A stretch of DNA of 64,000 nt from Nostoc sp. HK-01 (GCA_003990705.1 AP018318.1:2359501-2423500), one strand, 5' to 3'. Counted from the first letter of the stretch, positions 8,346 through 17,233 are shown. Numbers and translations are program-made. Notes: generated by a model not told the origin, from the letters alone.

Positions 8346-10715
8346 ATGAACCCACCAAATAAGCCCAAGAGTTTACAGGATATTCTCAAACAACGTCAGC
8401 AGTCAGGGTTTGTTGGTCGTGAGGAACAAGTTAATCTATTTCGCAAAAATCTAGAATTACCCTTAGAAGACTCCCGTCGCCACTTTTTATTTAATATTTG
8501 GGGTCAAGGGGGAGTTGGTAAAACTACACTGCTGCGTCAGTTTCGCCAAATTGTAGAAGGGGCGAAAATTATCCCGGCTTACGTTGATGAGGGTGAAAAA
8601 AGTGTCCCGGAAGTTATGGGGCGTTTGGCGGAAGACTTAGAACAGCAAGGTCATAGGCTGGGACAATTTACGGAACGCTACAAAGTTTATCGTCAGAAGC
8701 GTCAAGAATTAGAAACTGACCCCGAAGCACCACAAGGTTTCTCGGCTTTTGTCGGGAAAACTGTCGCTAAAGCAGGAATGGGAATGGCTAAACAAGTTCC
8801 CGGTTCTGGTGCGGTGTTTGGCTTGATAAATGAAGATGCTGTGGCGACTCAAGCAGGGGAATGGACAGCTTATGTTGCGAAGAAATTAGCGAATAAAGAC
8901 GAAGTTCGCTTAGTCCAAGAACCTGTGGAGGTTCTGACTCCGTTATTTTTAGAAGATATTTCTAAAATTGCTCAAAAGTCTGGTCTTGGGTTGTTCTTTG
9001 ATACCTATGAACGCAGCGAGGAATTTCTCGATAGCTGGCTACGGGAAATTCTCGACGGTCGTCACGGTGAAGTACCTCTCAATATATTAATGATTATTGC
9101 TGGTCGGCAAGAATTAGATAAAAACCATTGGGCATTTTATGAGGGGTTAATGGTTCGTTTCCCTTTAGAACCATTTACAGAAGCAGAAGCCCAACAATAT
9201 CTCACTCGCAAAGGCATTACTAACAGTCGGGTGATTGAAGTAATTTTACGACTTTCGGGAAATTTACCCTTGTTAGTCGCAACATTGGCAGCGGAAACTC
9301 CCAGTGATCCCAGTCAAGTGGGTGATCCTAGCGGTACAGCAGTAGAACGCTTTTTAAAATGGATTGATGACCCCAAGCGGCGACAATTAGCTGTAGATGC
9401 GGCGCTTCCCCTTTGTTTAAATCGAGATGTGTTGGCTAAATTGCGAGGAGAAGAAGAAGCGGACGGTTTATTTAGCTGGCTGAAAGAAATGCCATTTATT
9501 GACGAACGCACTGATGGTTGGGCTTATCATGATGTCGTCAAAACGCAAATGCTACGCCACAAGCGCCTTGTATCTCCGCAAAGCTGGGCTGATTTGCATG
9601 GCAAGTTAGCAGATTATTACGACACCTTGCGGAATAGTTTACACCTAGAGGAAGAGAAAAAATATCTCGATCCCGTTTGGCAAAATTACACCCTCAATGT
9701 TTTGTATCACGGTTTATGCCAGTCACCACAGAGAAGTTTACCTGCTGCTTTAAATGAATTCCTTGCTGCGCTGAAAAATCAATTTGCATTTGCTCAACAC
9801 TGGGCAGAAAGAATGATACAAGCAGGAAAAGATACGAATGTAGCTGAAATTCAGCATTGGGGTGAACAGTTAGCCAATGGTTTAAAAGCATACGAGGAAA
9901 AACAGTATGAAATTGTTGCTGAAATGCTCACAGCATTGTTGAGCAATACTTTTATTGAAGTCAACTGGCGAGCAGTCGCTTTAGACTGGCGTGGTCATGT
10001 TTACACTAAATCGAATCAATACTCAAAAGCTTTAGAAGATTTGACTGAGGCTATAAAATTAGTCCCTGATGAAGCTGAGTATTTAGTAGATCGAGGTTGG
10101 ACTTACCGCTTAATGGAGCGTCATCAGGAGGCACTGTCAGATTACAACCGCGCCATTGAAATTAATCCCAAATCTGATTGGGCGATCGCACAACGCGGTC
10201 AAACTTACCGCTTAATGAAGTGTTATCCCGAAGCACTGCAAGATTTTGACTGCGCCATTGAACTTAATCCTAAATACCATTGGGCGATCGCTCAACGCGG
10301 TAAAACTTACCTCTTAATGAAAAGTTATGAAGAAGCACTACAAGGTTTTAATCTCGCTATCAATTTAGATACAGATAATGATTGGGGTTTATATATGCGT
10401 GGTTTAACATATAAAGCACTTCAGCAAGAAGATAAAGCACAGGCTGATTTAGAACTTGCTATCAAGATTGCTAAACAAAGCTACGAAAAAGATGCTAAAA
10501 ACTGGCGTAATACTTTTAATTTAGCTATCTACTATTTAGCAGCCGAAGACCCAAAATCAGCAGAAGATTTGTATCATTATGCGCTATCTCAAAGTGCTTC
10601 CCTGCATATTAAACTCGAAGCAATTCAAGACCTAAAAGACTTTTTAACAATTTTCCCTAATCATGTGCAAGCCCAATCTATGCGTGAATTATTACAATCT
10701 TCTTTGAAGGTTTAA
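8346..10715 (+). CDS. STAND-type NTPase with C-terminal TPR repeats
   Basis: A 789-residue signal-transduction ATPase. After a short N-terminus, GFVGREEQVNLF begins an AAA/NACHT-like module with Walker A GQGGVGKT at residues 53-60 and a hydrophobic-acidic Walker B-like strand GLGLFFDTYE near 215-225. A winged-helix-like segment follows (about 370-430, ending WAYHDVVKTQMLRHKR). Three to four TPR units occupy about 560-690 (ALEDLTEAI, ALSDYNRAIEINP, ALQDFDCAIELNP). Proteins of this architecture act as oligomerising sensors or regulators, some in antiviral defence. No enzymatic effector domain is visible at the N-terminus. ATG at 8346 is the only good start. Confidence 0.85.
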   Translation: MNPPNKPKSLQDILKQRQQSGFVGREEQVNLFRKNLELPLEDSRRHFLFNIWGQGGVGKTTLLRQFRQIVEGAKIIPAYVDEGEKSVPEVMGRLAEDLEQQGHRLGQFTERYKVYRQKRQELETDPEAPQGFSAFVGKTVAKAGMGMAKQVPGSGAVFGLINEDAVATQAGEWTAYVAKKLANKDEVRLVQEPVEVLTPLFLEDISKIAQKSGLGLFFDTYERSEEFLDSWLREILDGRHGEVPLNILMIIAGRQELDKNHWAFYEGLMVRFPLEPFTEAEAQQYLTRKGITNSRVIEVILRLSGNLPLLVATLAAETPSDPSQVGDPSGTAVERFLKWIDDPKRRQLAVDAALPLCLNRDVLAKLRGEEEADGLFSWLKEMPFIDERTDGWAYHDVVKTQMLRHKRLVSPQSWADLHGKLADYYDTLRNSLHLEEEKKYLDPVWQNYTLNVLYHGLCQSPQRSLPAALNEFLAALKNQFAFAQHWAERMIQAGKDTNVAEIQHWGEQLANGLKAYEEKQYEIVAEMLTALLSNTFIEVNWRAVALDWRGHVYTKSNQYSKALEDLTEAIKLVPDEAEYLVDRGWTYRLMERHQEALSDYNRAIEINPKSDWAIAQRGQTYRLMKCYPEALQDFDCAIELNPKYHWAIAQRGKTYLLMKSYEEALQGFNLAINLDTDNDWGLYMRGLTYKALQQEDKAQADLELAIKIAKQSYEKDAKNWRNTFNLAIYYLAAEDPKSAEDLYHYALSQSASLHIKLEAIQDLKDFLTIFPNHVQAQSMRELLQSSLKV

Positions 10716-11038
10716 AGTGATACAGTACTGGTGACATATTTGAGAGAACCTATGAGTAAATGCTTAATTAACTCTCTGCTAGGAAATTGCAGTTGGGTTG
10801 ATTGGCTGTGGGTGGCTTTATCTAAATCTTCATCACGCAGATATTGTTCTTGCTTTCATCTCAACACCCAGACACTCATTCTCTACTCCTTACTTTCAAC
10901 CTAGTTAACAGCCTTTTGCCGTATTCAGTCATCCAATTCATATTGACTTTTATTCCCAAAAGTTCTAGATTCATTTGTTGAGATAGTTGAAATTAATTGT
11001 CAAAAATACTGCAAATATTTCCTAATGGGGAGTTAGAA
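10716..11038. other. Intergenic region before phnD
   Basis: About 320 bp without a gene. Its beginning has no clear terminator. The end carries the ribosome binding site GGGGAG of phnD. I see no other conserved structure. Confidence 0.5.
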
Positions 11039-12025
11039 ATGACTGTAAGTAAAAGGGGCGTATTGGGTGCTGGGGCTGCATTTGCGGCGCTGACAGGTTT
11101 GGTTGTTGGCAGTTTTGGGGTGATGCAGACAAAAAATGCTAATGCTAACTCCATTCCTAATCAACAAGCGCCACACTTACTTGCCCAAGCTAGAAGACTA
11201 AATAATTTAACAGTAATTTTTCCCAGTCGTTCTGACTCTACAGATTTGCAAACTAAAGCCAACGCTGTCGCTAGATTTCTGTCTAACGAGTTAAAGATTC
11301 CCGTTAAAGCGCAGATTGGTGATGATACTGCGGCGGTGGAAGCTTTGAGAGCGAATCGCGCTGATGTGGCTTTTCTTAGCAGTCGTCCGGCGTTGAAGGC
11401 TGAACAGTTGGCAAATGCTAAGTTGTATCTCGCAGAAGTCCGCGACAATTACTCTGGTAGATACACTTATAATTCCATATTTGTTGTTCCCAATAATAGC
11501 CCACTAAAAACCAGAAATACTGCTCAAGCAACCCTAGGACAACTGCGGGGTAAGCGGATGGCGTTTACTTCCCCAACTTCTGGTTCAGGGTTCGTTTTTC
11601 CGGTGAGTGAGTTGGTAAAACAGGGATTTGTCCCCAACCGCGATCGCCTTGATGGTTTCTTCGGTCAAGTTGCTTACGGTGGTAATTACAGCAAAGCTTT
11701 ACAAGCTGTTGTGCGTGGTCAGGCTGATGTCGCGGTTGTTTCTGAGTATGCGATGTTCCCTCCGTACATCACCGCCCAAGAAAAAAGCCAGTTGCGCGTA
11801 CTGTATAAAATCTCCGGTGTTCCCGCCCACGGTATCGCCATTGATGATGATGTCCCAGTTCAAGATAGAGAAAGATTAATCAACGCTCTACTCAAGTTAA
11901 ATCAGTCACAAAATAATCAACTATTACGTAACTTATACAATTCCACCGAATTGGTGAGAGTTGATCATAACCGTCACTTGTCCCCAGTTCGCACCGCCCT
12001 TTCTCGCATTGGAATTGCACCATAA
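11039..12025 (+). CDS. phnD: Phosphonate/phosphite-type ABC transporter substrate-binding protein
   Basis: A 328-residue periplasmic binding protein of the PhnD family. An N-terminal export signal (residues 1-~35: KRGVLGAGAAFAALTGLVVG) precedes two alpha/beta lobes, with LTVIFPSRSDSTDLQ, LRANRADVAFLSSRPAL and GQLRGKRMAFTSPTSGSGFVFP as typical ligand-lobe segments. ATG at 11039 is preferred over an upstream TTG because GGGGAG lies 8 bases before it. It is the first gene of a phnD-C-E cluster. Exact ligand (phosphonate, phosphite or phosphate) cannot be read from the sequence. Confidence 0.88.
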   Translation: MTVSKRGVLGAGAAFAALTGLVVGSFGVMQTKNANANSIPNQQAPHLLAQARRLNNLTVIFPSRSDSTDLQTKANAVARFLSNELKIPVKAQIGDDTAAVEALRANRADVAFLSSRPALKAEQLANAKLYLAEVRDNYSGRYTYNSIFVVPNNSPLKTRNTAQATLGQLRGKRMAFTSPTSGSGFVFPVSELVKQGFVPNRDRLDGFFGQVAYGGNYSKALQAVVRGQADVAVVSEYAMFPPYITAQEKSQLRVLYKISGVPAHGIAIDDDVPVQDRERLINALLKLNQSQNNQLLRNLYNSTELVRVDHNRHLSPVRTALSRIGIAP

Positions 12026-12046
12026 ATTCAGTAAAACAAATCAAAA

Positions 12047-12076
12047 GATCCCCGACTTCTTTAAGAAGTCGGGGAT
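12047..12076. repeat. Dispersed hairpin repeat, copy B, inside the phn operon
   Basis: A nearly perfect inverted repeat, GATCCCCGACTTCTT / AAGAAGTCGGGGAT, between phnD and phnC, 21 bp after the phnD stop. There is no long T-run after it, so it is more likely an RNA-stabilising or partial-termination element than a full terminator. Confidence 0.85.
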
Positions 12077-12108
12077 ATAAAGCCATTAGTAGGATTTCGA
12101 GGTATAGG

Positions 12109-12834
12109 ATGGGTAATTTTGTAATTGAATGCCATAACCTAGAGACAGCTTATGCTGCTTCTTTGAACCGTCCTATCCTGAATGGTCTTAGTTGTCAGAT
12201 TAAACAGGGCGAGTTTGTGGTTTTACTGGGACTCAATGGTGCGGGTAAATCTACATTACTGCGATCGCTTGTAGGATTAGTCCCCTTCACCAAGGGAGAA
12301 ATTCACATCAACGGTTTGACAATGAATCCCCGCACATTACCCCAAATTCGCCGCAATGTGGGGATGTTATTCCAGGGCGGGGGATTAATTCGCCAGTTGT
12401 CAGCCATTGATAATGTATTGTGTGGCAGACTGGGCGTAAGGAAAACTTGGCAGACATTATTTGGTTTCCCCCAACGCGATCGCCTTTTAGCAATGGATTT
12501 ACTTGCACAGTTGGGTTTAAAAGAACAAGCCTATCAAAAAACCAGTCAACTTAGTGGTGGACAGCAACAACGTGTAGCGATCGCCCGTGCATTAATTCAA
12601 TCACCGCAGATACTTTTAGCCGATGAACCGATTACAGGTTTGGATGTTGTCGCCTGTCAACAGGTAATGGAAACCTTATCAGAATTGCACCAGCAAGGTA
12701 TGACGATTGTGACAGTGTTGCACGATTTAGGTATAGCTGCACAATACGGACAACGTGCGATCGTTTTAGAAGCCGGACGCATTGTTTACGACGGACTTTG
12801 TGAAAACTTGCAAGCCCAATTTGTCAAATGTTAA
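12109..12834 (+). CDS. phnC: Phosphonate/phosphite-type ABC transporter ATPase
   Basis: A 241-residue ABC ATPase. Walker A GLNGAGKST (residues 41-49), signature LSGGQQQRVAIARAL (near 147-161), Walker B ILLADEPITGLD and the switch histidine in TVLHDLG are all intact. It powers import through the downstream PhnE permease, as the family association and gene order indicate. Its stop overlaps the permease start by 7 bp, implying translational coupling. AGGATG directly at the start provides only a modest Shine-Dalgarno match. Confidence 0.92.
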   Translation: MGNFVIECHNLETAYAASLNRPILNGLSCQIKQGEFVVLLGLNGAGKSTLLRSLVGLVPFTKGEIHINGLTMNPRTLPQIRRNVGMLFQGGGLIRQLSAIDNVLCGRLGVRKTWQTLFGFPQRDRLLAMDLLAQLGLKEQAYQKTSQLSGGQQQRVAIARALIQSPQILLADEPITGLDVVACQQVMETLSELHQQGMTIVTVLHDLGIAAQYGQRAIVLEAGRIVYDGLCENLQAQFVKC

Positions 12835-13613
12835 ACTCAAAAACTCTTCGCCGTTATCCTTGGATCAGTCCCTTACTCATCCTATTAATTATCGTTGTAG
12901 TTTATACTTGGGCTTTGCGAGGTATCAAAGTCGATTTTGAATTGCTGACATCTAGCTGGCCTTACATCACCGATTTTGTTTCTCGTTTATTTCCCCCAGA
13001 TACCACGGTTATAGATATAGCAATTAAAGCACTTATAGAAACAGTGCAGATGTCTTTGTGGGGAACCACCGTTGGTGCAATTTTATCTTTACCCATTGCT
13101 GTCGCTAGTGCTAGTAATGTTGCACCTAGTTGGTTGCAATGGTTAGCCAACTTACTGCAAAACGCAGTCCGTTCCGTTCCTTCAATTATTTTAGGGTTAA
13201 TTTTCGTCGCCGCCACTGGCTTAGGCGCACCCGCCGGAACTTTAGCCTTAGCAATTTACACTATCGGCTATTTAGCCAAGTTCTACCAACAAGCCATTGA
13301 AGCCGTCAACGCCAAGTCTTTAGAATCTTTGCAAGTGATGGGTGCATCAAGATTTCAGATTATGCAGTACGGCATTTTACCCCAAGTCTTACCCTTGGGT
13401 TTAGGCTACACCTTATGGATGTTTGAATATAATATCCGCGCCGCTTCCGTGTTGGGTGTAGTTGGTGCTGGTGGAATTGGCTTTCAATTGAAGAGTTACA
13501 TTGATGGTTTTGAGTACAACAAAGCCACAACTATGATGTTAGTGCTGTTGGTAGTTGTAACTGTAATTGATACCTTTAGTAGTAAATTACGTCAGCGACT
13601 AGATTCCATGTAG
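12828..13613 (+). CDS. phnE: Phosphonate/phosphite-type ABC transporter permease
   Basis: A 261-residue inner-membrane permease with about six membrane segments. The first lies near residues 14-32 (ISPLLILLIIVVVYTWAL). The cytoplasmic EAA loop, AVNAKSLESLQVMGASRFQIM...GILPQVLP (about 160-190), contacts the ATPase. The C-terminal part AASVLGVVGAGGIGFQL is characteristic of PhnE. It completes the three-gene transporter. No phn catabolic genes (C-P lyase) are nearby, so the cluster looks like an uptake unit only. Confidence 0.92.
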   Translation: MLNSKTLRRYPWISPLLILLIIVVVYTWALRGIKVDFELLTSSWPYITDFVSRLFPPDTTVIDIAIKALIETVQMSLWGTTVGAILSLPIAVASASNVAPSWLQWLANLLQNAVRSVPSIILGLIFVAATGLGAPAGTLALAIYTIGYLAKFYQQAIEAVNAKSLESLQVMGASRFQIMQYGILPQVLPLGLGYTLWMFEYNIRAASVLGVVGAGGIGFQLKSYIDGFEYNKATTMMLVLLVVVTVIDTFSSKLRQRLDSM

Positions 13614-13669
13614 TCGCACTTATCAAACTGTTGATTTACGATCAAGGTTAAAACCGAGGACTTAAGTGA

Positions 13670-13957
13670 ATGCAAACCTTTACAGACATTGGTACATTGA
13701 TTGTTCGCACACCAGGAACACTTGGTGGCCGTCCTCACATAGCAGAAACCAGAGTATCTGTACAAAGAGTTGCAGCTTGGTACAAAATGGGTCTAAATGC
13801 TGAGGAAATAGTTGAAAGAATGGGTAACTTGACTTTAGTGCAAGTATATGCAGCATTGACTTATTATCATGCTAATCGGTCAGAAATTGAAGCTTACCTC
13901 ACGGTTGAAAAGTCCAACTATGAACAATTAGCAGCATTGATGAATCAGTCATTATGA
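13670..13957 (+). CDS. DUF433 antitoxin-like DNA-binding protein
   Basis: A 95-residue DUF433 protein with the family hallmarks TPGTLGGRPHIAETRVSVQRVAAWYKMGLNAEEI and LTLVQVYAALTYYHANRSEIEAYL. The domain contains a helix-turn-helix and typically acts as the antitoxin partner of DUF5615 PIN-like proteins. Its stop overlaps the start of the next gene by 4 bp (ATGA), the usual arrangement of a coupled toxin-antitoxin operon. It is probably autoregulated, as for similar pairs; this is inference. Confidence 0.85.
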   Translation: MQTFTDIGTLIVRTPGTLGGRPHIAETRVSVQRVAAWYKMGLNAEEIVERMGNLTLVQVYAALTYYHANRSEIEAYLTVEKSNYEQLAALMNQSL

Positions 13958-14319
13958 GCAAAATACGGCTGTTAATAGATGAGGATGCAATGGATCATCG
14001 ATTTGTTACATCATTAAGAGCCAGAGGCGTAGATGTGACAACAGTTGGAGAATTAAGTAGAACTGGTTTGAGCGATGAAGAACAGTTAGCTATCTCAACT
14101 GAACAGCAGCGTGTATTTTATACATTTAATGTTGGTGATTTCTACCAGTTGCATAGTCTTTACATGACAGAAAACAGAAATCATTCAGGAATTGTTATTT
14201 CCACACAAGATTATTCAATTGGTGAGCAGATGCGACGAGTTTTGAAGTTGATGACAACTAAATCTGCTAAAGATATGGAGAATCAGCTAGTTTTTCTGAG
14301 TGCTTATGCTGGAGAGTAA
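13954..14319 (+). CDS. DUF5615 PIN-like toxin-family protein
   Basis: A 121-residue protein of the DUF5615 (PIN-like, Mut7-C related) family. The N-terminal motif RLLIDEDAMDHRFVTSLRARGVDVTTVGELSRTGLSDEEQLAIS and the second acidic strand RVFYTFNVGDF are the conserved elements; the latter normally reads TxDxxDF, and here N replaces the first D (FNVGDF). PIN domains are metal-dependent RNases; activity of this family is inferred. Translationally coupled to the DUF433 gene upstream. Confidence 0.82.
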   Translation: MSKIRLLIDEDAMDHRFVTSLRARGVDVTTVGELSRTGLSDEEQLAISTEQQRVFYTFNVGDFYQLHSLYMTENRNHSGIVISTQDYSIGEQMRRVLKLMTTKSAKDMENQLVFLSAYAGE

Positions 14320-14411
14320 GTTTATCAGTGTGTGTATATTTATAATGTACTGATTAGTTACATACTTACATACAGATTAAAATTTAAAGGCTTCACAATT
14401 AAGGAGCTAAT

Positions 14412-14732
14412 ATGGCACTTAACGACTTTAGATCAGTATTTTTACCTTACTGTCTGGATAAACAATCTGATGGACGATACGTGGTGTTGAACAGAGAATA
14501 TAAGCCTATCGGCTTTAAGACTACAGAAAATATTGAATATGAAGACTATCCTATTTGTGTTAAATTAAAAGGTATAACTTCAACAACAGCAGCAAAGCTC
14601 TCTTATGAGGGAGATCCAAATACAGACAGAATTTATCTATACAATGATGGCTGTGTCCCTACAAAAAGTGCTGAATATATGGAGAATTATCTTAAACGTT
14701 TAGAAATTCTGGCAAAGCTTAAAGTTGACTAG
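14412..14732 (+). CDS. Small hypothetical protein
   Basis: A 106-residue soluble protein that I do not recognise. It has a good AAGGAG site 6 bases before its ATG. Visible features are KQSDGRYVVLNREYKPIGFKT near the N-terminus, a beta-rich middle (YPICVKLKGITSTTAAKLSYEGDP) and a C-terminal helix (SAEYMENYLKRLEILAKLKV). It stands 92 bp after the toxin-antitoxin pair on the same strand and is followed by a terminator, so it is likely a single-gene unit. Confidence 0.65.
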   Translation: MALNDFRSVFLPYCLDKQSDGRYVVLNREYKPIGFKTTENIEYEDYPICVKLKGITSTTAAKLSYEGDPNTDRIYLYNDGCVPTKSAEYMENYLKRLEILAKLKVD

Positions 14733-14770
14733 TTAAGTAATCGCAATTATTTTTACGTAAAAACTCTATT

Positions 14771-14826
14771 AAAAAACCCAGCTACAACTCTTGCATCTAC
14801 CTTGCAAAAGTTGTAGCCAAGTTTTT
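14771..14826. terminator. Bidirectional intrinsic terminator
   Basis: Arms CTACAACT and AGTTGTAG, extended by TTGCA/TGCAA, form a hairpin spanning 14782-14816. It is followed on the plus strand by AGTTTTT and on the minus strand by GGGTTTTTT. It lies between convergent genes ending at 14732 and 14865 and can serve both. Confidence 0.85.
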
Positions 14827-14864
14827 AGGGAACACACTAATCTTCTAACTTTATAATTTTCTCA

Positions 14865-15548
14865 TTAAATTACAGAAGTTTTTACAGAAACTTCATTGAA
14901 ATTAGATATTTTTATTGGTAATAATTCTGAGTTATCAGTTTGCTTATCTTCCTGCTTTTCAGCAAAGTGCTTGTCCATTAGTGAAGCAACTTGCTCTGTT
15001 TGAATGCGGCTGTAGCGGGTTTTATCTGGCATAACTACATTAGGGCCTGCTTTGCAGTTTTTCATGCAGCCTGTACCTTTGATAGTAACTTGGTCTTCTA
15101 AACCGCGATCGCTCAATGCCGCCTCAAATGCCTGACAAACCTCTTTCCCGCCACGTTTCCAACAATCTGACTTTTGACACATTAAAATTGTCTGCTTCGT
15201 CTTAGCTGGTTTGACTTGAGTCACATTACTAGCTGGTGGTTCCTGTAATGCTGTGCTGGTTGCAACTCTTCCTAAATCAGAACGTGCAGCCATCACCCGT
15301 TCTGCTTTTAGGGTATACTCACTCTTTTTTTCGTCGTATTTTTTCGTACCAACAACTTGCAGCCAAGTACCTTTTGGTAAACGCAAATCAAAAGCAGCCC
15401 TTAAGGGTTTAGCCAGCTTTACATAGCATTCACCTTCAGAAGTTTCTAATTTCAAGCCTTTTAGCTTATAACCATCTTTAATAACAAAATCTATAAATCT
15501 GCCTTCCAAACAAAATTCCGTAATTTCTTGACTGTAGATTATACCCAT
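14865..15548 (-). CDS. Thioredoxin-like [2Fe-2S] ferredoxin domain protein
   Basis: A 227-residue protein. The N-terminal ~90 residues form a beta-rich domain (FCLEGRFIDFVIKDGYKLKGLKL, LRLPKGTWLQVVGTKKYD). After a linker, a thioredoxin-like [2Fe-2S] domain begins near residue 122: ILMCQKSDCWKRGG, then GTGCMKNCKAGPNVVMPD, supplying the four cluster cysteines in the C-x4-C ... C-x3-C pattern. The family resembles HoxE/NuoE-type and Shethna-like ferredoxins; a soluble electron-transfer role is inferred. Its redox partner is unknown. The C-terminal ~25 residues are poorly conserved-looking. Confidence 0.82.
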   Translation of the reverse strand: MGIIYSQEITEFCLEGRFIDFVIKDGYKLKGLKLETSEGECYVKLAKPLRAAFDLRLPKGTWLQVVGTKKYDEKKSEYTLKAERVMAARSDLGRVATSTALQEPPASNVTQVKPAKTKQTILMCQKSDCWKRGGKEVCQAFEAALSDRGLEDQVTIKGTGCMKNCKAGPNVVMPDKTRYSRIQTEQVASLMDKHFAEKQEDKQTDNSELLPIKISNFNEVSVKTSVI

Positions 15549-15628
15549 CTTTTTTGTCCTATTTTTTACTGAATAATTTTGTTCTAATCACGTAATAACT
15601 TGCAGACATCTGTCCTTGGTTATTACTT

Positions 15629-15898
15629 TCAGTAGCGGCTTTGCCAGCTATTCTCAAGAATCTGAATTAGTTCTGGACGGCAGGCGAGAAATCGTTGCAT
15701 CACACACCAAAATTGAACCATTGCCAAAGGATTAGCAATTTCAACTTGCAACGGCTGGTTAGTCTCACAGCAACAGGGAATATCTAGCTCATTTAAACGT
15801 TGATAGACTTGCCAGCGGTCTGCCCAATTAACTTCAACTACGTACTTATGGTCTATTTCTGAACCGGAACTAAACGATTTCAAGAGACGAACCCTCAA
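15629..15898 (-). CDS. Small conserved cyanobacterial protein
   Basis: An 89-residue protein I cannot assign to a function. The composition (VEVNWADRWQVYQRLNELDIPCCCETNQPLQVEI) suggests a small alpha/beta fold with a triple-Cys run at about residues 42-44. The only suitable start is TTG at 15898, so the N-terminus is uncertain. It lies 80 bp upstream of the [2Fe-2S] gene on the same strand; co-transcription and a redox link are possible but unproven. Confidence 0.6.
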   Translation of the reverse strand: MRVRLLKSFSSGSEIDHKYVVEVNWADRWQVYQRLNELDIPCCCETNQPLQVEIANPLAMVQFWCVMQRFLACRPELIQILENSWQSRY

Positions 15899-16604
15899 AA
15901 GTGCGACAAATTTGCAGTAACTAGTGTGCTTTCGCTCCTCGATTCTGACGAATCTTAGGATTACAGCTTCTTTAAATAAGGATAACCTAAGTGCGAACTA
16001 TTCTCAGTTATTCTCTAATGGAAATATGAAAATTTCTCATTAATTTTGAGTTAAGCACAAGCTCAACCGCTTATGTCATCAAGCTTTGACCTGATTTTAA
16101 TTTTGCAAAAATTTTTTAAATTTTTTTCAGCTTAATTTTTAGGTAACTAGTATTGTGGATGAGAATGACTGTCTGCACTTAGTTTCTATCACTTCATCGA
16201 TACACCACTATCTTTCGGCTGGTATGAGTACTGGTAATGAAGAATAGTCTTATTTAACCTAGTTGTTCTACTGGAAATGTAAAGCAGAATTAGTCTCAAA
16301 CCCTTTTGAATCCTACCTCCTAGCGCCTGACTTCTGTCTTTTTACTGATGTCTCCCTTGTTTTCGCTGATGCGCGATTTTTCTACTTGGTAATTTCTACT
16401 ATTAGTAAATATTTCTACAATCTCAAGATATACGCCTAATGAAGTAGGCGCAGATTAACTCGATAAAAAGCAAAAATTTGCAATTATAGCCACAAAAAAA
16501 TTTAGAAATTTATGATATTCTTTGAACTTGCTTTTATTTTTAGAATGTTAATATGTAAAAACTAAGCGGTTAAAAACTGTAACTGCAAAAAAGCGAGGAG
16601 AACT
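15899..16604. other. Long AT-rich intergenic region upstream of dps
   Basis: About 700 bp with no gene. It contains a short inverted repeat CGCCTA-ATGAAG-TAGGCG at 16433-16450 and AT-rich tracts near 16100 and 16490-16560. The dps ribosome binding site GCGAGGAG sits at its end. Its length suggests regulated promoters for dps, but I could not identify a defined operator. Confidence 0.5.
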
Positions 16605-17159
16605 ATGTCTGATACACAAACTTTGTTACAAAATTTCGGTCAGGTTTATGACAATCCTGTATTGTTAGACCGTAGTGTTACTGCTCCAGTTACAGAAGGA
16701 CTCAACGTTTTATTAGCTAGTTTTCAGGCGTTATACTTGCAATACCAAAAACATCATTTTGTTGTAGAAGGTGCAGAATTTTACTCATTACATGAGTTTT
16801 TCAACAGCAGTTACAATGAAGTACAAGACCACGTTCATGAAATTGGCGAAAGACTTAATGGTTTAGGTGGCGTACCCGCTGCTTCTTTTAGCAAATTGGC
16901 AGAACTAACCTGTTTTGAGCAAGAGTCTGATGGTGTATATTCTTCGCGCAAAATGGTAGAAAATGACCTAGCCGCCGAACAAGCAATTATTAATGTAATT
17001 CGTCGTCAAGCTGCTCAGGCTGAGAGTTTGGGCGACCGTGGGACACGCTATTTATACGAAAAAATTCTGTTAAAGACTGAAGAACGAGCTTATCATTTAG
17101 CTCATTTCTTAGCCAAAGACAGTTTAACCTTGGGTTTTGTACAACCTGCTCAAAACTAG
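16605..17159 (+). CDS. dps: Dps-family ferritin-like protein, His-type ferroxidase centre
   Basis: A 184-residue Dps, the dodecameric iron-oxidising and DNA-protecting ferritin. The core motif runs from KHHFVVEG to [12 protein letters not shown] (residues 49-89). Aligning by hand to E. coli Dps gives His51, His63 and Glu82 as ferroxidase ligands, but the position of E. coli Asp78 is His78 and Asp67 is Asn67. That pattern matches the cyanobacterial His-type Dps group (Thermosynechococcus DpsA, Nostoc punctiforme NpDps4), reported to bind Zn at the centre and to use O2. GAGGAG precedes the ATG. A perfect 13-bp-stem terminator follows. Confidence 0.92.
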   Translation: MSDTQTLLQNFGQVYDNPVLLDRSVTAPVTEGLNVLLASFQALYLQYQKHHFVVEGAEFYSLHEFFNSSYNEVQDHVHEIGERLNGLGGVPAASFSKLAELTCFEQESDGVYSSRKMVENDLAAEQAIINVIRRQAAQAESLGDRGTRYLYEKILLKTEERAYHLAHFLAKDSLTLGFVQPAQN

Positions 17160-17233
17160 AAATCTCATTATCTAGTCTATTCTTGATACTGCTGCGGCAA
17201 AATCTGACAGCACGGAACATTAAGAAAAGGTAA

